In this document: positions 24,647 through 35,011 of the stretch, piece by piece
Position numbering within the stretch: position 1 is the first letter of the stretch
Layout: each line of letters starts with the position of its first letter
Assembly (NCBI GenBank): GCA_021234155.1
Contig: JAJEKV010000125.1
Location: forward strand, 439,178-503,177
From: Isoetes taiwanensis
Taxonomy: Eukaryota > Streptophyta > Lycopodiopsida > Isoetales > Isoetaceae
Reading direction: 5' to 3'
DNA length: 64,000 bases
Position numbers and translations under genes: made by a program
The notes under the pieces: generated by a model
What the model was told of the DNA's origin: nothing
The model's input: the letters and a program-made list of their open reading frames with translations, nothing else
Database searches by the model: none

Positions 24647-25850
24647 CACTAGAACCTAGGCCATACCCAAAGCACTCGAGCATCGACACCAAGCTTGGCG
24701 CTCAGCAACCGAATCAGCACCTGAGGAGATGACCGACCATTTACAGGCAGCAGCCAGTTTTTAGCAGTCATCAGCATATGCTAGGTATATGCCAGCATAT
24801 ACTTGAATATGCCCACATACCCACATAAACGAGGGTTTGCCCCCCTAGGGGCAACCCAAAAAGAAAGCCAACAACACAATGTAAAAAGAAACAAGATGGG
24901 TCTGTAATGTTCTTGCAAACACGTACCAATTGGCAGGCGAGGTATGCTCCATCATACAAAATTCGTTCACTTCATTTGAAGTTAACAAATTGAGTCTACA
25001 AATCCATGTTGAAGCTTTTCATCAACAACACAAAGAATAGGTAGCCATGGACCAGTTTATGCCTCTAATTTGGTCCCTTCCATAGTTTCCAAATTTCTAA
25101 AAAAGCATATATAATTAAGTTTGTTCTCCCTTTGTCGCAACTCGCCCTTTATCTCTATACAAAGATGCCATAGGTTCTGGTTGATTTACACTTCCAAGTT
25201 AGTGACGACTTCTTCAAGATTTTGTTAGTATCTCAGTCTTAAAGAGCAATTTCCTAATGTTTAACACTACAATGGCTTTCTCTTTCTACTTCTAGCTATG
25301 AAATACTTGACACCAGACATTGTAATAGCCAAATATAGCTCACGAAATATATAGACAAAAATAATCCCAATTCTACTGTATACCAATTATGCACAACCAT
25401 CAAGATCTATTCAATCAAAATAAAATCGTTATCTCCCTCCAAACCAAAGAGGAGCATACATAAATTCAACTATAACTATTGTTGCTTTCATATTGCAATC
25501 ATCAAAGGTACACAACATAGTATCACATATCTAGAGTACAACATCTGATGCCAAATTCATAATTTTTGGCACAATGGTTTTTAACTTTACCAATGAATCT
25601 TAACGAGTTCCTCAATAATGTAAGAAACACAGGAATGTAAAAAACAAGGCAGTGTGGTTTTTTCTTCCCCCAACGTAAGGTGGTCGGGGGCAGTACCCAA
25701 CAATCCAATATTGATGTGGCCTGAGCATCATATGTCCAATAACTAGTTCAATTTAGTTTAAGTTATTGTGCATCTAATTTAAGAACATTTGAAACTAGAT
25801 TGCCTAGTTCTAAAAACGTTTTTAAGATGTTGAGTGATTTTTTTATAGTA
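24647..25850. other. Intergenic DNA
   Basis: No gene is supported. A short palindrome, gtttgcccCCCTAGGGGcaac, lies near 24836-24855. Confidence 0.5.
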
Positions 25851-26289
25851 TTAAGCATGCCATACATCCACCAGAAAACCTAGACCATAAGCCCTAAGTT
25901 TGTTTCATGAATCATTTAATACATTATTTTTTCAACAAAATTAACAGCATATAAAAGACAAACAATAATAATTGATATCGTATATCACCCTATGCTTGCT
26001 ATGAATTTGACAACAAAAATAACCCTTGCATGCATCAATGTCACTCATTTAATAGTCTAATCTATAGTTAAACTACATTTCATTTTTACTAGAGGCATAC
26101 AGAAAATGCCCCTTTTTTTTTTTTTTTTTGGGGGTTAACCATCACTGGAATCAGCCTTATTTTATGAGCTTTGGAGAAATCATACATGAGGTTCTTAGTT
26201 TTCTTCTCATTGACAATTGCACAATTCTTTATTATCTAGTGTAAAAAGCACATCTTGTCATGCCACTTATTATTTTAAAGCAAACTTTA

Positions 26290-26795
26290 TTACTTAGGAT
26301 GCCTCGGCTGGTAGATGGCAGCTGAGACATGAGCAGCGAGAGATAGCTGTAAGAATGTAATATAGGTGTAACAAATCTAAAAGCACCAGTTCCACCTGCA
26401 ATAGCCGTTCACTAACATCATCAGTTCCAATAGTATCTTTGCCCAACAAAATAAGATGACCCTTAAGGCCACCATTGTCATACAAAACAGTGAAGTTGTA
26501 AATAGAACTGTAGTGACGATATCTGTCATTGTTGCAATTCCCTGTGCTCTGGCCAGTATTTTAGTGGTTTGATTATTGGGCCCATCTGTGATCTTATCAT
26601 CAAACACAAAGATTGTGCCAAACTGCGCCTTGCTCACATCTTTTTTTGGGCATGCAACAATCTCATTCGAAGTATTGAGTGCTCTGCCCATGATAAAACT
26701 TAAGATTTGTAAACTTAGCCTGACATCGCAATGCCAAACAAGCGAGAAAAGCAAAGCACGTTACATTTTTGAAGCTGCGATTCTCTTCCACAATT
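26290..26795 (-). pseudogene. Dirigent-like gene copy D1, frameshifted
   Basis: Minus strand. The frame reads MGRALNTSNEIVACPKKDVS then AQFGTIFVFDDKITDGPNN, KILARAQGIATMTD, and then shifts. Compared with copy D4, a single base is lost in the ACAG(G)TTC stretch near 26509. Another base is lost at GAAC(T)GGC, and about 16 bp (the 'GYANF' region) are missing. The initiator equivalent is also mutated (ATG to ATC near 26790). The 3' end retains a stop at 26290. Dirigent proteins are secreted beta-barrel proteins that guide phenoxy-radical coupling in lignan and lignin chemistry; this copy cannot make one. A TATATAAG-type box persists near 26863. Confidence 0.85.
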
Positions 26796-27254
26796 TGCAG
26801 AACAAGAGATGCTTAATTTGAAGAGCAAGCTTGGTGATTTACTCAGATGCATATTGTGAACTTATATAGAGTCTCGCATTAGATTTTTTAAGTTAAATGA
26901 GTATAGAATCAAACTTTTCCTCTCATTTTTTGAGTGAAAAGTTGTGAGTGACTTTTTTATATTATTAAGCATGCCCATACACCCACCAGAAAACCTAGAC
27001 CATAAACCCTAAGTTTGTCTCATGAATCATGTAAAACAATGTTTTTTCGATAAAATTATTAACAACTTATAAAAGACAAACAGTAATAATTGGTATCATA
27101 CATCAACATATGCTTGACAACAAAAATAACCCTTGCATGCATCAATGTCACCCATTTAATAGTCTAATATCAAGTGTAAAAAGCACATCCGAATGCATCT
27201 TGTTATTTTGGACTATGCAACCACTAATTATTTTAAGATAGATAGGAAACCTTA

Positions 27255-27766
27255 TTACTTAGGATGCCTAGGTTGGCAAATGGTAGCTGAGACATGAGCA
27301 GCGAAAGATAGCTGTAAGAATGTGGTATAGGTGAAATTGGCATATCCCGTAACAAATCTAAAAGCACCACTTCCACCAACAATAGCCAGTTCACTAATAC
27401 CATCAGTTCCAATAGTATCTCTGCCCAACAAAATAAGCTGACCCTTAAGGCCACCATTGTCGTACCAAACAATGAAGTTATAAGTAGAACTTATAGTGAC
27501 GACATCTGTCATTGTTGCAATTCCCTGTGCTCTGGCCAGTATTTTGGAGGTTTGATTGTTGGGGATGTCTGTGATCTTATCATCAAACACAAAGATTGTG
27601 CCAAACTGCGCCTTGCTCACATCTTTTTTTGGGCATGCAACAATCTCATTCGAAGTATTGCGTGCTCTGCATATGAATAAAACTTAAGATTTGTAAACTT
27701 AGCCTGGCATCGCAATGCCAAATGAGCTAGAAAAACAAAGCACATTACATTTTTGAAGCTGCCATT
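27255..27766 (-). pseudogene. Dirigent-like gene copy D2, N-terminal frame broken
   Basis: Most of the mature domain is open on the minus strand: AQFGTIFVFDDKITDIPNNQ, KILARAQGIATMTDVV, DNGGLKGQLILLGRDTIGTD, ELAIVGGSGAFRFVTGYANF and a terminal CQPRHPK. The signal-peptide frame (MCFVFLAHLALRCQAKF) is out of phase with the rest because one T is missing in TTTTATTCAT relative to the intact copy D5. The internal Met of D4 is here ATA. The TATA box has also decayed (ttatag near 27842). It looks like a recent pseudogene in a tandem array of roughly 1-kb units. Confidence 0.8.
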
Positions 27767-28225
27767 CTCTTCCACAATTTACAAAACAAGAGATGCTTAA
27801 TTTGAAGAGCAAGCTTGGTGATTTAGTCAGATGCATATTGTGAATTTATAGAGTCTCATATTAGAGTTTTTAAGTTAAATGAGTATAGAATCAAACTTTT
27901 TCTCTCATTTTTTGAGTGAAAAGTTTTTGAATGACATTTTATATTATTAAGCATGCCCATACACCCACCAGAAAACCTAGATCATAAACCCTAAGTTTGT
28001 CTCATGAATCATGTAATATGGTATTTTTTCAACAAAATTAACAGCATATAAGAGACAAACAGTAATAATTGATATCATACATCAACCTATGCTTGACAAC
28101 AAAAATAACCCTTGATGCACTAATGTCACTCATTTAATAGTCTAATATCTAGTGTAAAAAGCGCGTCCAAATGCATCTTGTTATTTTAGAGTATGCAGCC
28201 ACTTATTATTTTAAGGAAAACCTTA

Positions 28226-28441
28226 TTACTTAGGATGCCTAGGTTGGTAGATGGTAGGTGAGACATGAGCAGTGAGAGATAGCTGTAAGAATGTGGTATA
28301 GGTGAAATTGGCATATCCCGTAACAAATCTAAAAGCACCATTTCCACCGACAATAGCCAGTTCACTAACACCATCAGTTCCAATAGTATCTTTGCCCAAC
28401 AAAATAAGCTGACCCTTAAGGCCACCATTGTCATACAAAAC
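28226..28441 (-). pseudogene. Dirigent-like copy D3, 3' half
   Basis: Minus-strand coding sequence starts abruptly within VLYDNGGLKGQLILLGKDTI and runs through ELAIVGGNGAFRFVTGYANF to IYQPRHPK and stop. Upstream (above 28441) the sequence becomes unrelated. The missing 5' half, in the same orientation and family, resumes at 42838. About 62 bp of the gene between the two break points is absent. The break therefore marks one copy split by the 28.44-42.84 kb segment. Confidence 0.8.
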
Positions 28442-28689
28442 AAGCTGGACAAGCGCATCAAGCAAAGAGCTCCACGAATACATATTCTAGTCATGCATTC
28501 TTGCAAATAAAGCTCAACAATCTACCAGACATACATATTTTTCACATGTAATAACCAAAAGATTGTTTAAGAAGGTAGTTTTATCAAACCTATTGAGCAG
28601 AATATGGGCATGAACTCATTTGGTTTGTGAGAAGGCATTTTGATTCCTATAGATTATTAAAGCATGATCATATGTTGTAGTTTACATGA

Positions 28690-29030
28690 CCTTCCTCTTC
28701 CATTTGATGCAGCTCTCCATGTTGAGCATATGCAGCCAAAATATTTATTCATGTGAAGGGATTTCTATCAGGCAATATGTCAGAGACATCTGTGGCTTCC
28801 TGTAGCAACACACACTTAGCATACGCATCAAAAAGATTAGCCAAAAATCTATCTTTTGCATACCTATTAGTGATTAAGTGAGCATGAATAACTCGACCTT
28901 TTGGCAAGACTTTTGAAAGGCTGCAACTCCTCAGCAAATAACCATATGCATCTTGATTTGGGCGAAGGCCCTGGCAATAAAGAAAATCCAAAGCCTCTCT
29001 TATTCGATCATATGCACATTGTTTTTCTTA
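28690..29030 (-). pseudogene. PPR protein gene fragment
   Basis: The minus-strand frame reads RIREALDFLYCQGLRPNQDA, YGYLLRSCSLSKVLPKGRVI, then HAHLITNRYAKDRFLANLFD and YAKCVLLQEATDV..LPDRNPFT. It then hits a stop (a TGA where a W codon is expected), after which INILAAYAQHGELHQ continues. These are classic plant pentatricopeptide-repeat phrases (YGYLLRSC, HAHL, LFDAYAKC, AAYAQHGE), as in the first repeats of PLS-class organelle RNA-editing or processing factors. Only about two repeats survive and no downstream repeats, E or DYW domain are present, so this is a dispersed gene fragment. A MYSWSSLLDALVQ phrase at about 28440-28480 may be a further scrap. Confidence 0.75.
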
Positions 29031-29733
29031 TCCTCCATTCCAAATGGCATTCTTCAATGTATAGTTGCCCGTCAGAAACTGCCTTGATGGACCTTATTAT
29101 CCAGTACCTGACTTGTCTTGGCTTTCCTCCATCTTATGTGTTGTTTGTAGATTAACAACCCAACGCGATGAATTAAATCCAAGACTACTATGCCGACCGC
29201 CAGAATGCCTCTTCAATAATTGTTTGCCTTCGATCACTGCAGCTCGGCGATTGCAGATCTAGTGCAAAATGGATAACAATGTTTGTCAATGATTAATGGC
29301 ATTCAATTTACTTGGAGAACAATTGATCACAATTATAACATAAGAGAGAAATAAACCCCTAGCCTATAGTCCGTGAATAGTATAGTGATGCAATTCAAGT
29401 TTTGGATGCTGCTGCGGAATGAGAAGCCAATCAATCATACACTTTGCATAATTCTAGAATTATAAAGTGAAAATCAATCTAAGTGGGCCTATTCCAAGTG
29501 CTCTTGCATGGTTTCTATGTGAGCTATCTGAATTTGTTACACTAATTGATATCGTAACGTATGGCTTTATCCGCGATACCCAAAATAGCAGAAAGTATAC
29601 CACCGAAAAGCTGCACATTAAAACACGATCATTATCGAGAATAAAGATGGCAAGTGATAATATAGTTTTTCCCTGCACAGGATCGCTTTTGCAGCAAAAG
29701 GTGCAATTTTATGAAGTACCTAATTGAGTAATG
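29031..29733. other. Intergenic DNA
   Basis: No supported gene. Open frames near 29065-29262 and 29467-29727 lack recognisable domains. Confidence 0.4.
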
Positions 29734-29910
29734 CATTGGACATTCGCAAATGGAGTTCCCACTTCTGTGCTTGACCGACAATGCAGAAGGGCAGCCAATA
29801 TACGCGAAGAAACACATGCAACTGCAACACTATGGCATTGGACATTTGCAAATGGAGTTCCCACTTCTGTGCTTGACCGACCATGCAGAAGGGCAGCCAA
29901 TATACACGGA
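29734..29910. repeat. 102-bp tandem duplication
   Basis: Copies starting at 29734 and 29836 share 'cattggacattygcaaatgg' and run to 'gggcagccaatata', with only a few substitutions over about 72 bp. Open frames crossing them merely repeat themselves. Confidence 0.85.
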
Positions 29911-30020
29911 GATTTTCAAAGCTGTAATATCGCCCATCGCCCATCTCCTTCTACTCTACTGGATCTTTAAAGGATTAGGTTCGATCTAGAATGCTGCTGC
30001 TTGATCCATAAAAATGCCAT

Positions 30021-30047
30021 GGTTCTCTTCTTATATAGGAGAGAACC
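30021..30047. other. Hairpin around a TATATA phrase
   Basis: GGTTCTCT and AGAGAACC form 8-bp arms around 'tcttatatagg'. It could be a promoter (retroelement U3-like), because pyrimidine-rich sequence follows to 31300; no transcript evidence is available. Confidence 0.3.
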
Positions 30048-31369
30048 ACCATTCTAGGGAAAGGAATGTTGGTTTTGGCACCACGTCAGTTTTAGATCCG
30101 CTCTTTCTGTGGCCTGTGCTTTCAATAGTGCAGGCTCTCGTTTTGGCTTTGTCATCTATATGTACTCTATTGTTTGCTTCTTTCCTTCATCGGCGTTTCC
30201 TCTGACTGAATTCTTTGTTGTGCCGCGTTTCCTACTTCATCAATTCCTAGCACATGTACTGTTTCTTGGTCATGCATCTATTGGATTGGTCTTAGAGTGG
30301 CGCCTGCACCTCATGGGTCGATGGTACTGCCCTGATCAAGCCGATCCCTTAATAAATATGTCTGTGCTTGCCTCTTATCACTGCGTTTCTCCTTCCTAGA
30401 TTGCTTATCTCTGTGTTTCTTCATCTTGTATATCCGTTGTGGGCATCCTGCCGGTCTGTCAGCTACCCCATTCCCTTTTTGTTCTTATCCTAGGTCTTGA
30501 TTGCAGATCGGCCTTGCTACCAGTTGCCTCAGCTCTCTGGTCTCCTGCTCTCTGTTGTTTTTTCAGCCTTTTCTTTCCTTCTGTACCATGGCTGCGATTA
30601 CCTCTGCCTTTTCTCTTGCCTTCTTTTTTCCCATCGCAGGCCCTCCTTGACCTGCACTCAGCTTATCCAACTGCCCCACCATCGCCAAGCTGGGCGAAAT
30701 CGGTTTTTGTTGTCTTCTTACTTTTCCCTTTCCTAGATGGTTTGGTGATTCTAAGTATGTTGGGATTCTTAGCTTGTTGTTAAAGATGCTTTCTTAGTCT
30801 TAGGCAGAGTCTTGCACAAGGTAGAAATGCATCCTTAGTCGTAGGCAGAGCCTTGTACAAGGTAGAGCATATTGTGCTAGTTTGTTTTAATTAATGCTTT
30901 TTATTTTTATCTAGATATTCGTTCTTGTAGTTGTCGATTTATTTTTTCTTCTGATTCTTGTCATACTTAATCAGTTATATGTGTACTCGATTCTTGCTTT
31001 TCTGTTTCTTAAAGATTTATGTGATGAATCATTTTGAATTCAATCTAAGAGGTTTTTTGGCTCTATACAGGTGGAACCGGCATTCTTTACTAGAATTCGA
31101 TTTCTCACTAGAACTGCTAGCTCTTGGGATTGTGAAATGACCCGCCCATTGCTCTCTGATTTTCAAGCTGATATGCTTGGTTTGGTCTAGGTATCCTTCA
31201 AGTTCTCGTCTAGCTATATGAAACCTCCATCCATTTCTCCGGCGACATGCCCAATTAGCATCAGCTTTGGCGGCCGCCATTTTCTGAGAGGTTTTTATCA
31301 GGGGATACTGGGTCCTGGTATCGCATGGCCCATTTAAATATATTATTTGTTTGGTTCTATTAAGAATTT
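30048..31369. other. Pyrimidine-rich non-coding stretch
   Basis: T/C-rich with no assignable protein; open frames such as 30439-30783 are compositional. A 40-bp tandem duplication lies at 30793-30865 (ttaggcagagtcttgcacaa, then a near copy). It could be an LTR or leader region, but no partner repeat was found. Confidence 0.4.
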
Positions 31370-31460
31370 GTTGTTGGCTTTGTGGCTAGCGTTTGTGGTT
31401 TGCAATTTGTGATTGCTGGTTCGATTCCCTCCAGTGGCCAAATATTTTCTCCCTTTTTTA
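31370..31460 (+). other. tRNA-like pol III box pair (possible SINE head)
   Basis: A canonical B-box GGTTCGATTCC lies at about 31422-31432, followed by ctccagtggCCA. A weak A-box-like TGGCTAGCG lies about 45 bp upstream, and a run of six T's near 31453 could stop pol III. The arms do not fold into a tRNA, so this is not a tRNA gene; a SINE head is possible. Confidence 0.3.
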
Positions 31461-32889
31461 TGAGTTTCTTTAGACCAGCCAGAGCCTTAGTCTAGAAGGA
31501 GGAGCGCCAGTCTGACGTGAGAAATTGACGGTGTGGAGGCGCTCCCAATGACGCATACTGATGGTTTTGTGGAGGAGGCTGCATCATGGGCTGCTGGGCT
31601 TGCTCACGGAATTCCTGAAGGAGGTCAACATCCAAAGTCTGACACCATCGTTCTCAATCAGGACACGAAAGGAGAGTGTTGACAGGAGGAGGAACCCATT
31701 CCATGGGAATGGTCTCACTTTCAAGATATGCACGGAGAGTGTTGAAACCACCAATATGCTGTAAATATATTTGAGCAAATTGAATCCCCATATCTTCATG
31801 CAAATTCTTTCGAACCTATTGCAGAGTTTCTGCAATCCAGAGGGGCAGGTGATGAGCAAGCTCAGGCATGTACTCTACCTTGAAGGCATTGGTCCATGCC
31901 TGATCATAAAGATATTTATTCTCAGGCGTCAAAAACCATTTAGCATCAGGGTTGCCTTGAAAAGCACGGTTTGGACCATCAGTGAATTTGTCCTGTGTCG
32001 GCCAAATAAAAACCATGAATCACGTATGCCATTGGTTGAACCAGGCGAAAAATGAAGAATTCTAGATTATCACAAGTAATAAGCCCATATATCAGAAGAG
32101 CACATAAAAGACCTTTGTCTTCAATTGAGAGATTAGGCCAAATGGTGAGAAGATCATTAGTGCTGAGAGATCCACCAAGCTTGTCGTTGGCTGAATACCA
32201 CTTAAGCATAAAACGATGTCGTCAAGAGACCACATAATCCAGATAGCTCGTGGGTGTGGGAAAGTCATCGGGAACATGGACTGCCAATGAAATATAAGTC
32301 TCATGCTGATTCTGAGCGTCTTCAGCAGACTGAATGGCCTGCTGCAACTGGTATTTCATGCCACGAATCTTGTTGTCCTTCTCAGCAAGAAGGCGCAGTT
32401 GATCTCTGATCTTCCTGTGAGAATGCGTGGCATGTGATGATGACGGGCCTTGAGTGGAGAGCTACAACTGAAGACTGGCAATTTCTGTGTCATCAATCAG
32501 CTTCTATTTTTGAGCTTCTGCAAGTTGAGTTTGCAAGGCCGTGACCTGTGTCTGAACTGCTCGCTAATTGGCCTTCTAAAGCATAAATGCGAATCTCACC
32601 TTGCGTGACAGGATGTAACTGCTGGATGCAATCATTTTGTAATCCCGTATACAGGGCCTGACTGTCAGCAAGAATTTTATCTTTGTTGAGTTGAATCAGA
32701 AGTTCATGGATAGTAGCCTGAAGTTGAACTTACTGGTCTTCTACTGTTGCGTGTGTGTCTTGTTCATTCTTGAGACCTCACGGGCCTCGAGCAAAGCAGC
32801 ATGTTTGCTCTGGAGGCTTTCTTTCAGAGTCTGGATTTGAGTGGTAGCTGCCTAAAGATCACGGTGGACAATATCCGTGGAATCCATAT

Positions 32890-32917
32890 ACTCTACGACT
32901 CTTGAGAGTCGTAGAGT
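32890..32917. other. Perfect 13-bp-arm palindrome
   Basis: ACTCTACGACTCT-tg-AGAGTCGTAGAGT. Both arms match exactly, within the decayed coiled-coil-like part of the post-pol ORF. It is probably a local inverted duplication. Confidence 0.7.
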
Positions 32918-33185
32918 TTGATCATGCATTCAGCGACAATTCATATTGATACAATGCGCATCTAGATGGAGGAGGAACAAGAGGGTGAAGAGGCAATGAC
33001 AGCTGCAGAAGGATAGGAGCAGTGTTTTGAGAGATTTGCTGGGAGGTGGAATGTTCAACTTGTGTGGACTGAGAGGAAGGAACATTGATAACTAGAGCAC
33101 AGCGTGGTTCTTGTTGCGTGGGGATGATTGTGCGTCAGGATGTGGACGAGATGTTTCTTTTTGAAGTTCTAAAATGAAAGGGATG

Positions 33186-33350
33186 CACTACTACAAAAAT
33201 AGGTAGAAATGGCACAAAATTGACATTTATCCTCCGCCTTTCACTTTTGTGCCATTTGGGGAGCACAAACGTCATAAATGGCACAAAAGTGACGTTTATG
33301 CTCCGTAAAACGGCGGAGGATAAATGCCATTTCTACGTATTTTTGTAGTG
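33186..33350. mobile_element. CACTA-type MITE, 165 bp, with 3-bp target duplication
   Basis: The ends are CACTACTACAAAAATAGGTA and, read inward from the right, CACTACAAAAATACGTAGAA. The terminal CACTA and the 3-bp direct flanks ATG (33183-33185 and 33351-33353) are diagnostic of the En/Spm (CACTA) superfamily. Inner sequence is also largely palindromic (cctccgcc...ggcggagg; acgtttatgctccg...). Removing it together with one ATG rejoins the surrounding reading frame (SSRIPPVI then PFILELQKE), so it inserted into a once-continuous ORF. Confidence 0.88.
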
Positions 33351-34092
33351 ATGACTGGAGGGATGCGACTTGAAGCAACAGACATGGCTTCCAGATTTCT
33401 GGTTGAGAGATGACTGGGCTTGGGAAGACAATGATTGATGATTGCCTGGAAATGGGCATCCATAGTAGATTCTAGGCTGGAACCTAGAGATTGACGGAGA
33501 CGATCGACTTCATGGAGAAGACGTTGAAACATGATTTGAGGCCAATCAACAAAGCTTGTGGAATAAATGACAGCAATGGCTGTGTGAAAGAAATGTTTGT
33601 TGATGTGGGTATTCTTAATGGAATGGCCATAGAACTTTCGCCATAAAAACTTCACAAAAGCTTCATGGCGCTTTGCAATATTCGTAAGCTTGTGAGTGGT
33701 GGCCGCATATGGTGTTTGGCCATAAACTGTAACATCATGATCCTGCAAAGCAGCCTAATTCAAAGAAAGAGTTCGACGAGGTAATTGGAATACCTGGGCC
33801 AAAAGATTTTGATTGAGGGTGATTCTGTTGTGATCCATCATCGTCTGGTAACCCGCATTAGTCTTGATGAGATGGGCAACAAACTGCCGGAGTAGCCGGA
33901 TTAGGGATATGGAGTTCTTGTTTGGAGAATTCAAACAACCCCGTCCTTTCAGCGACTTCACAATTAGCGCATTCCAGAGGGTCGCGAAGAGTGGCAGTGA
34001 AAAAAATAATTGATTCAAAGAGGGCAGGATCCATAGGCGCGGTGGCCTGGAGAGTAGGGAGCTTTGGAGAGGCAGCCATGGCGATCGACAAC

Positions 34093-35011
34093 GGAATTGT
34101 GGAGGCGGAAGAAGTAAAAGCAAAGAAGTTGCAAAAGCTGTTAGGGCGCGCGTCTGTGCAGCAAGATTTTTATAGACAACTTCGAAGTGGAATCTGAATC
34201 GTTGATAGTGCCAGATGGCAGCAGAGATGAAGGAAGCTTCTGAAACTGATTTTTTTTTTGGCTAAGTCCTAGAGGGCAACGAAGAGTGAACTGAGGGTGG
34301 AAATTAACTGAAATGAAATGAATGGTCTGATGGGACGTCGTGGTGAGGTACGAATAATGATTTTCGACTGTCGTGGTGTTTAATGAGCGTAATAAAAATG
34401 GGCAACTCGAGAGTCGGACGTTTTAAAGAAAGATGGTGGCAGAGACAGCAGTGCAGAGAGAGGGTACCGCGACTAGATTTGTGGTGAGATAACAGAATCT
34501 TGGATTAGAATGTACATTGCATGAAGACACATCATCAAAACTTTGATTGGGCCATGATGGCAGCCCACAGATGGTAGGACTATATAAGGCGAGCAAGGTT
34601 TGAGAGGAGAGCACCAATTTGCGATGATGGATATGCCTAACACTATGCCGAAGAACTGCTGTGAGTGGATTACATGCAAAATGAACGATTTTGATCTGTG
34701 GAAGTTGAACAATCGAGGTATCTCGATGGATGGATGGATGGCTGAGCACTTATGTTGACAATCCGGACCCCATGTCGAACCCCCAGGATGTTGTCCTGCA
34801 TATTCGCTATGACCCCGATCATGCCAAGTATATGATCCTACGGGCCTGTCTTGCTACTAATCCGGAGCAGCCAGGTTTTTAAATTAGGATTTTGTATATA
34901 GAGCGGAGCGCGTAGCGATTAAGTAAGGGCGAGGCCCAAATTTTGTTGTAATCCTTGGCTTTCTTTTTTATATAAGTAAGTGTTTGTACTCACTCCTGCA
35001 TCTCTACTTCT
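34093..35011. other. Spacer between pol and downstream ORF
   Basis: No recognised LTR copy. A short plus-strand coding-like scrap at about 34775-34880 reads NPQDVVLHIRYDPDHAKYMI then LRACLATNPEQPGF; I cannot assign it. (GATG)n occurs near 34722-34740. A purine run that might serve as a polypurine tract (AAAAAAGAAAGCC, minus) lies near 34958. Confidence 0.35.

Larger units (their letters stand above)
31580..34092 (-). pseudogene. Retroelement-like ORF downstream of gypsy pol, decayed
   Basis: Minus strand, same direction as the gypsy element. It opens MAASPKLPTLQATAPMDPAL at about 34080, shifts frame near 33880, and continues RQFVAHLIKTNAGYQTMMDH. Next come QTPYAATTHKLTNIAKRHEA, FVKFLWRKFYGHSIKNTHIN, KHFFHTAIAVIYSTSFVDWP and QIMFQRLLHEVDRLRQSLGS. 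A Gln/Leu-rich, coiled-coil-like middle (about 33100-32300) and a C-terminal part (NDLLTIWPNLSIEDKGLLCA; LYDQAWTNAFKVEYMPELAH) follow in other frames. It is interrupted by a CACTA-type MITE. I do not recognise the protein. Its position after pol resembles the extra 3' ORF of Tat/Athila-type gypsy elements, but it could instead be the gag-like gene of another element. Confidence 0.55.

Noticed and set aside
29709-29989. Overlapping open frames on both strands near 29.8 kb
   Set aside because: They are mirrored copies within the 102-bp tandem duplication and carry no recognisable domain.
30439-30783. 114-codon leucine/phenylalanine-rich ORF that could look like a membrane protein
   Set aside because: Hydrophobicity follows from T/C-rich composition; there is no conserved motif or promoter.
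31310-31330. Primer-binding site 'TGGTATCGCATGG' after a possible LTR at 30.0-31.3 kb
   Set aside because: Only the first seven bases match the initiator-Met type and no second LTR or gag follows.
31400-31440. tRNA gene suggested by a GGTTCGATTCC box and CCA
   Set aside because: No cloverleaf can be formed and the A-box is poor; kept only as a possible SINE head.
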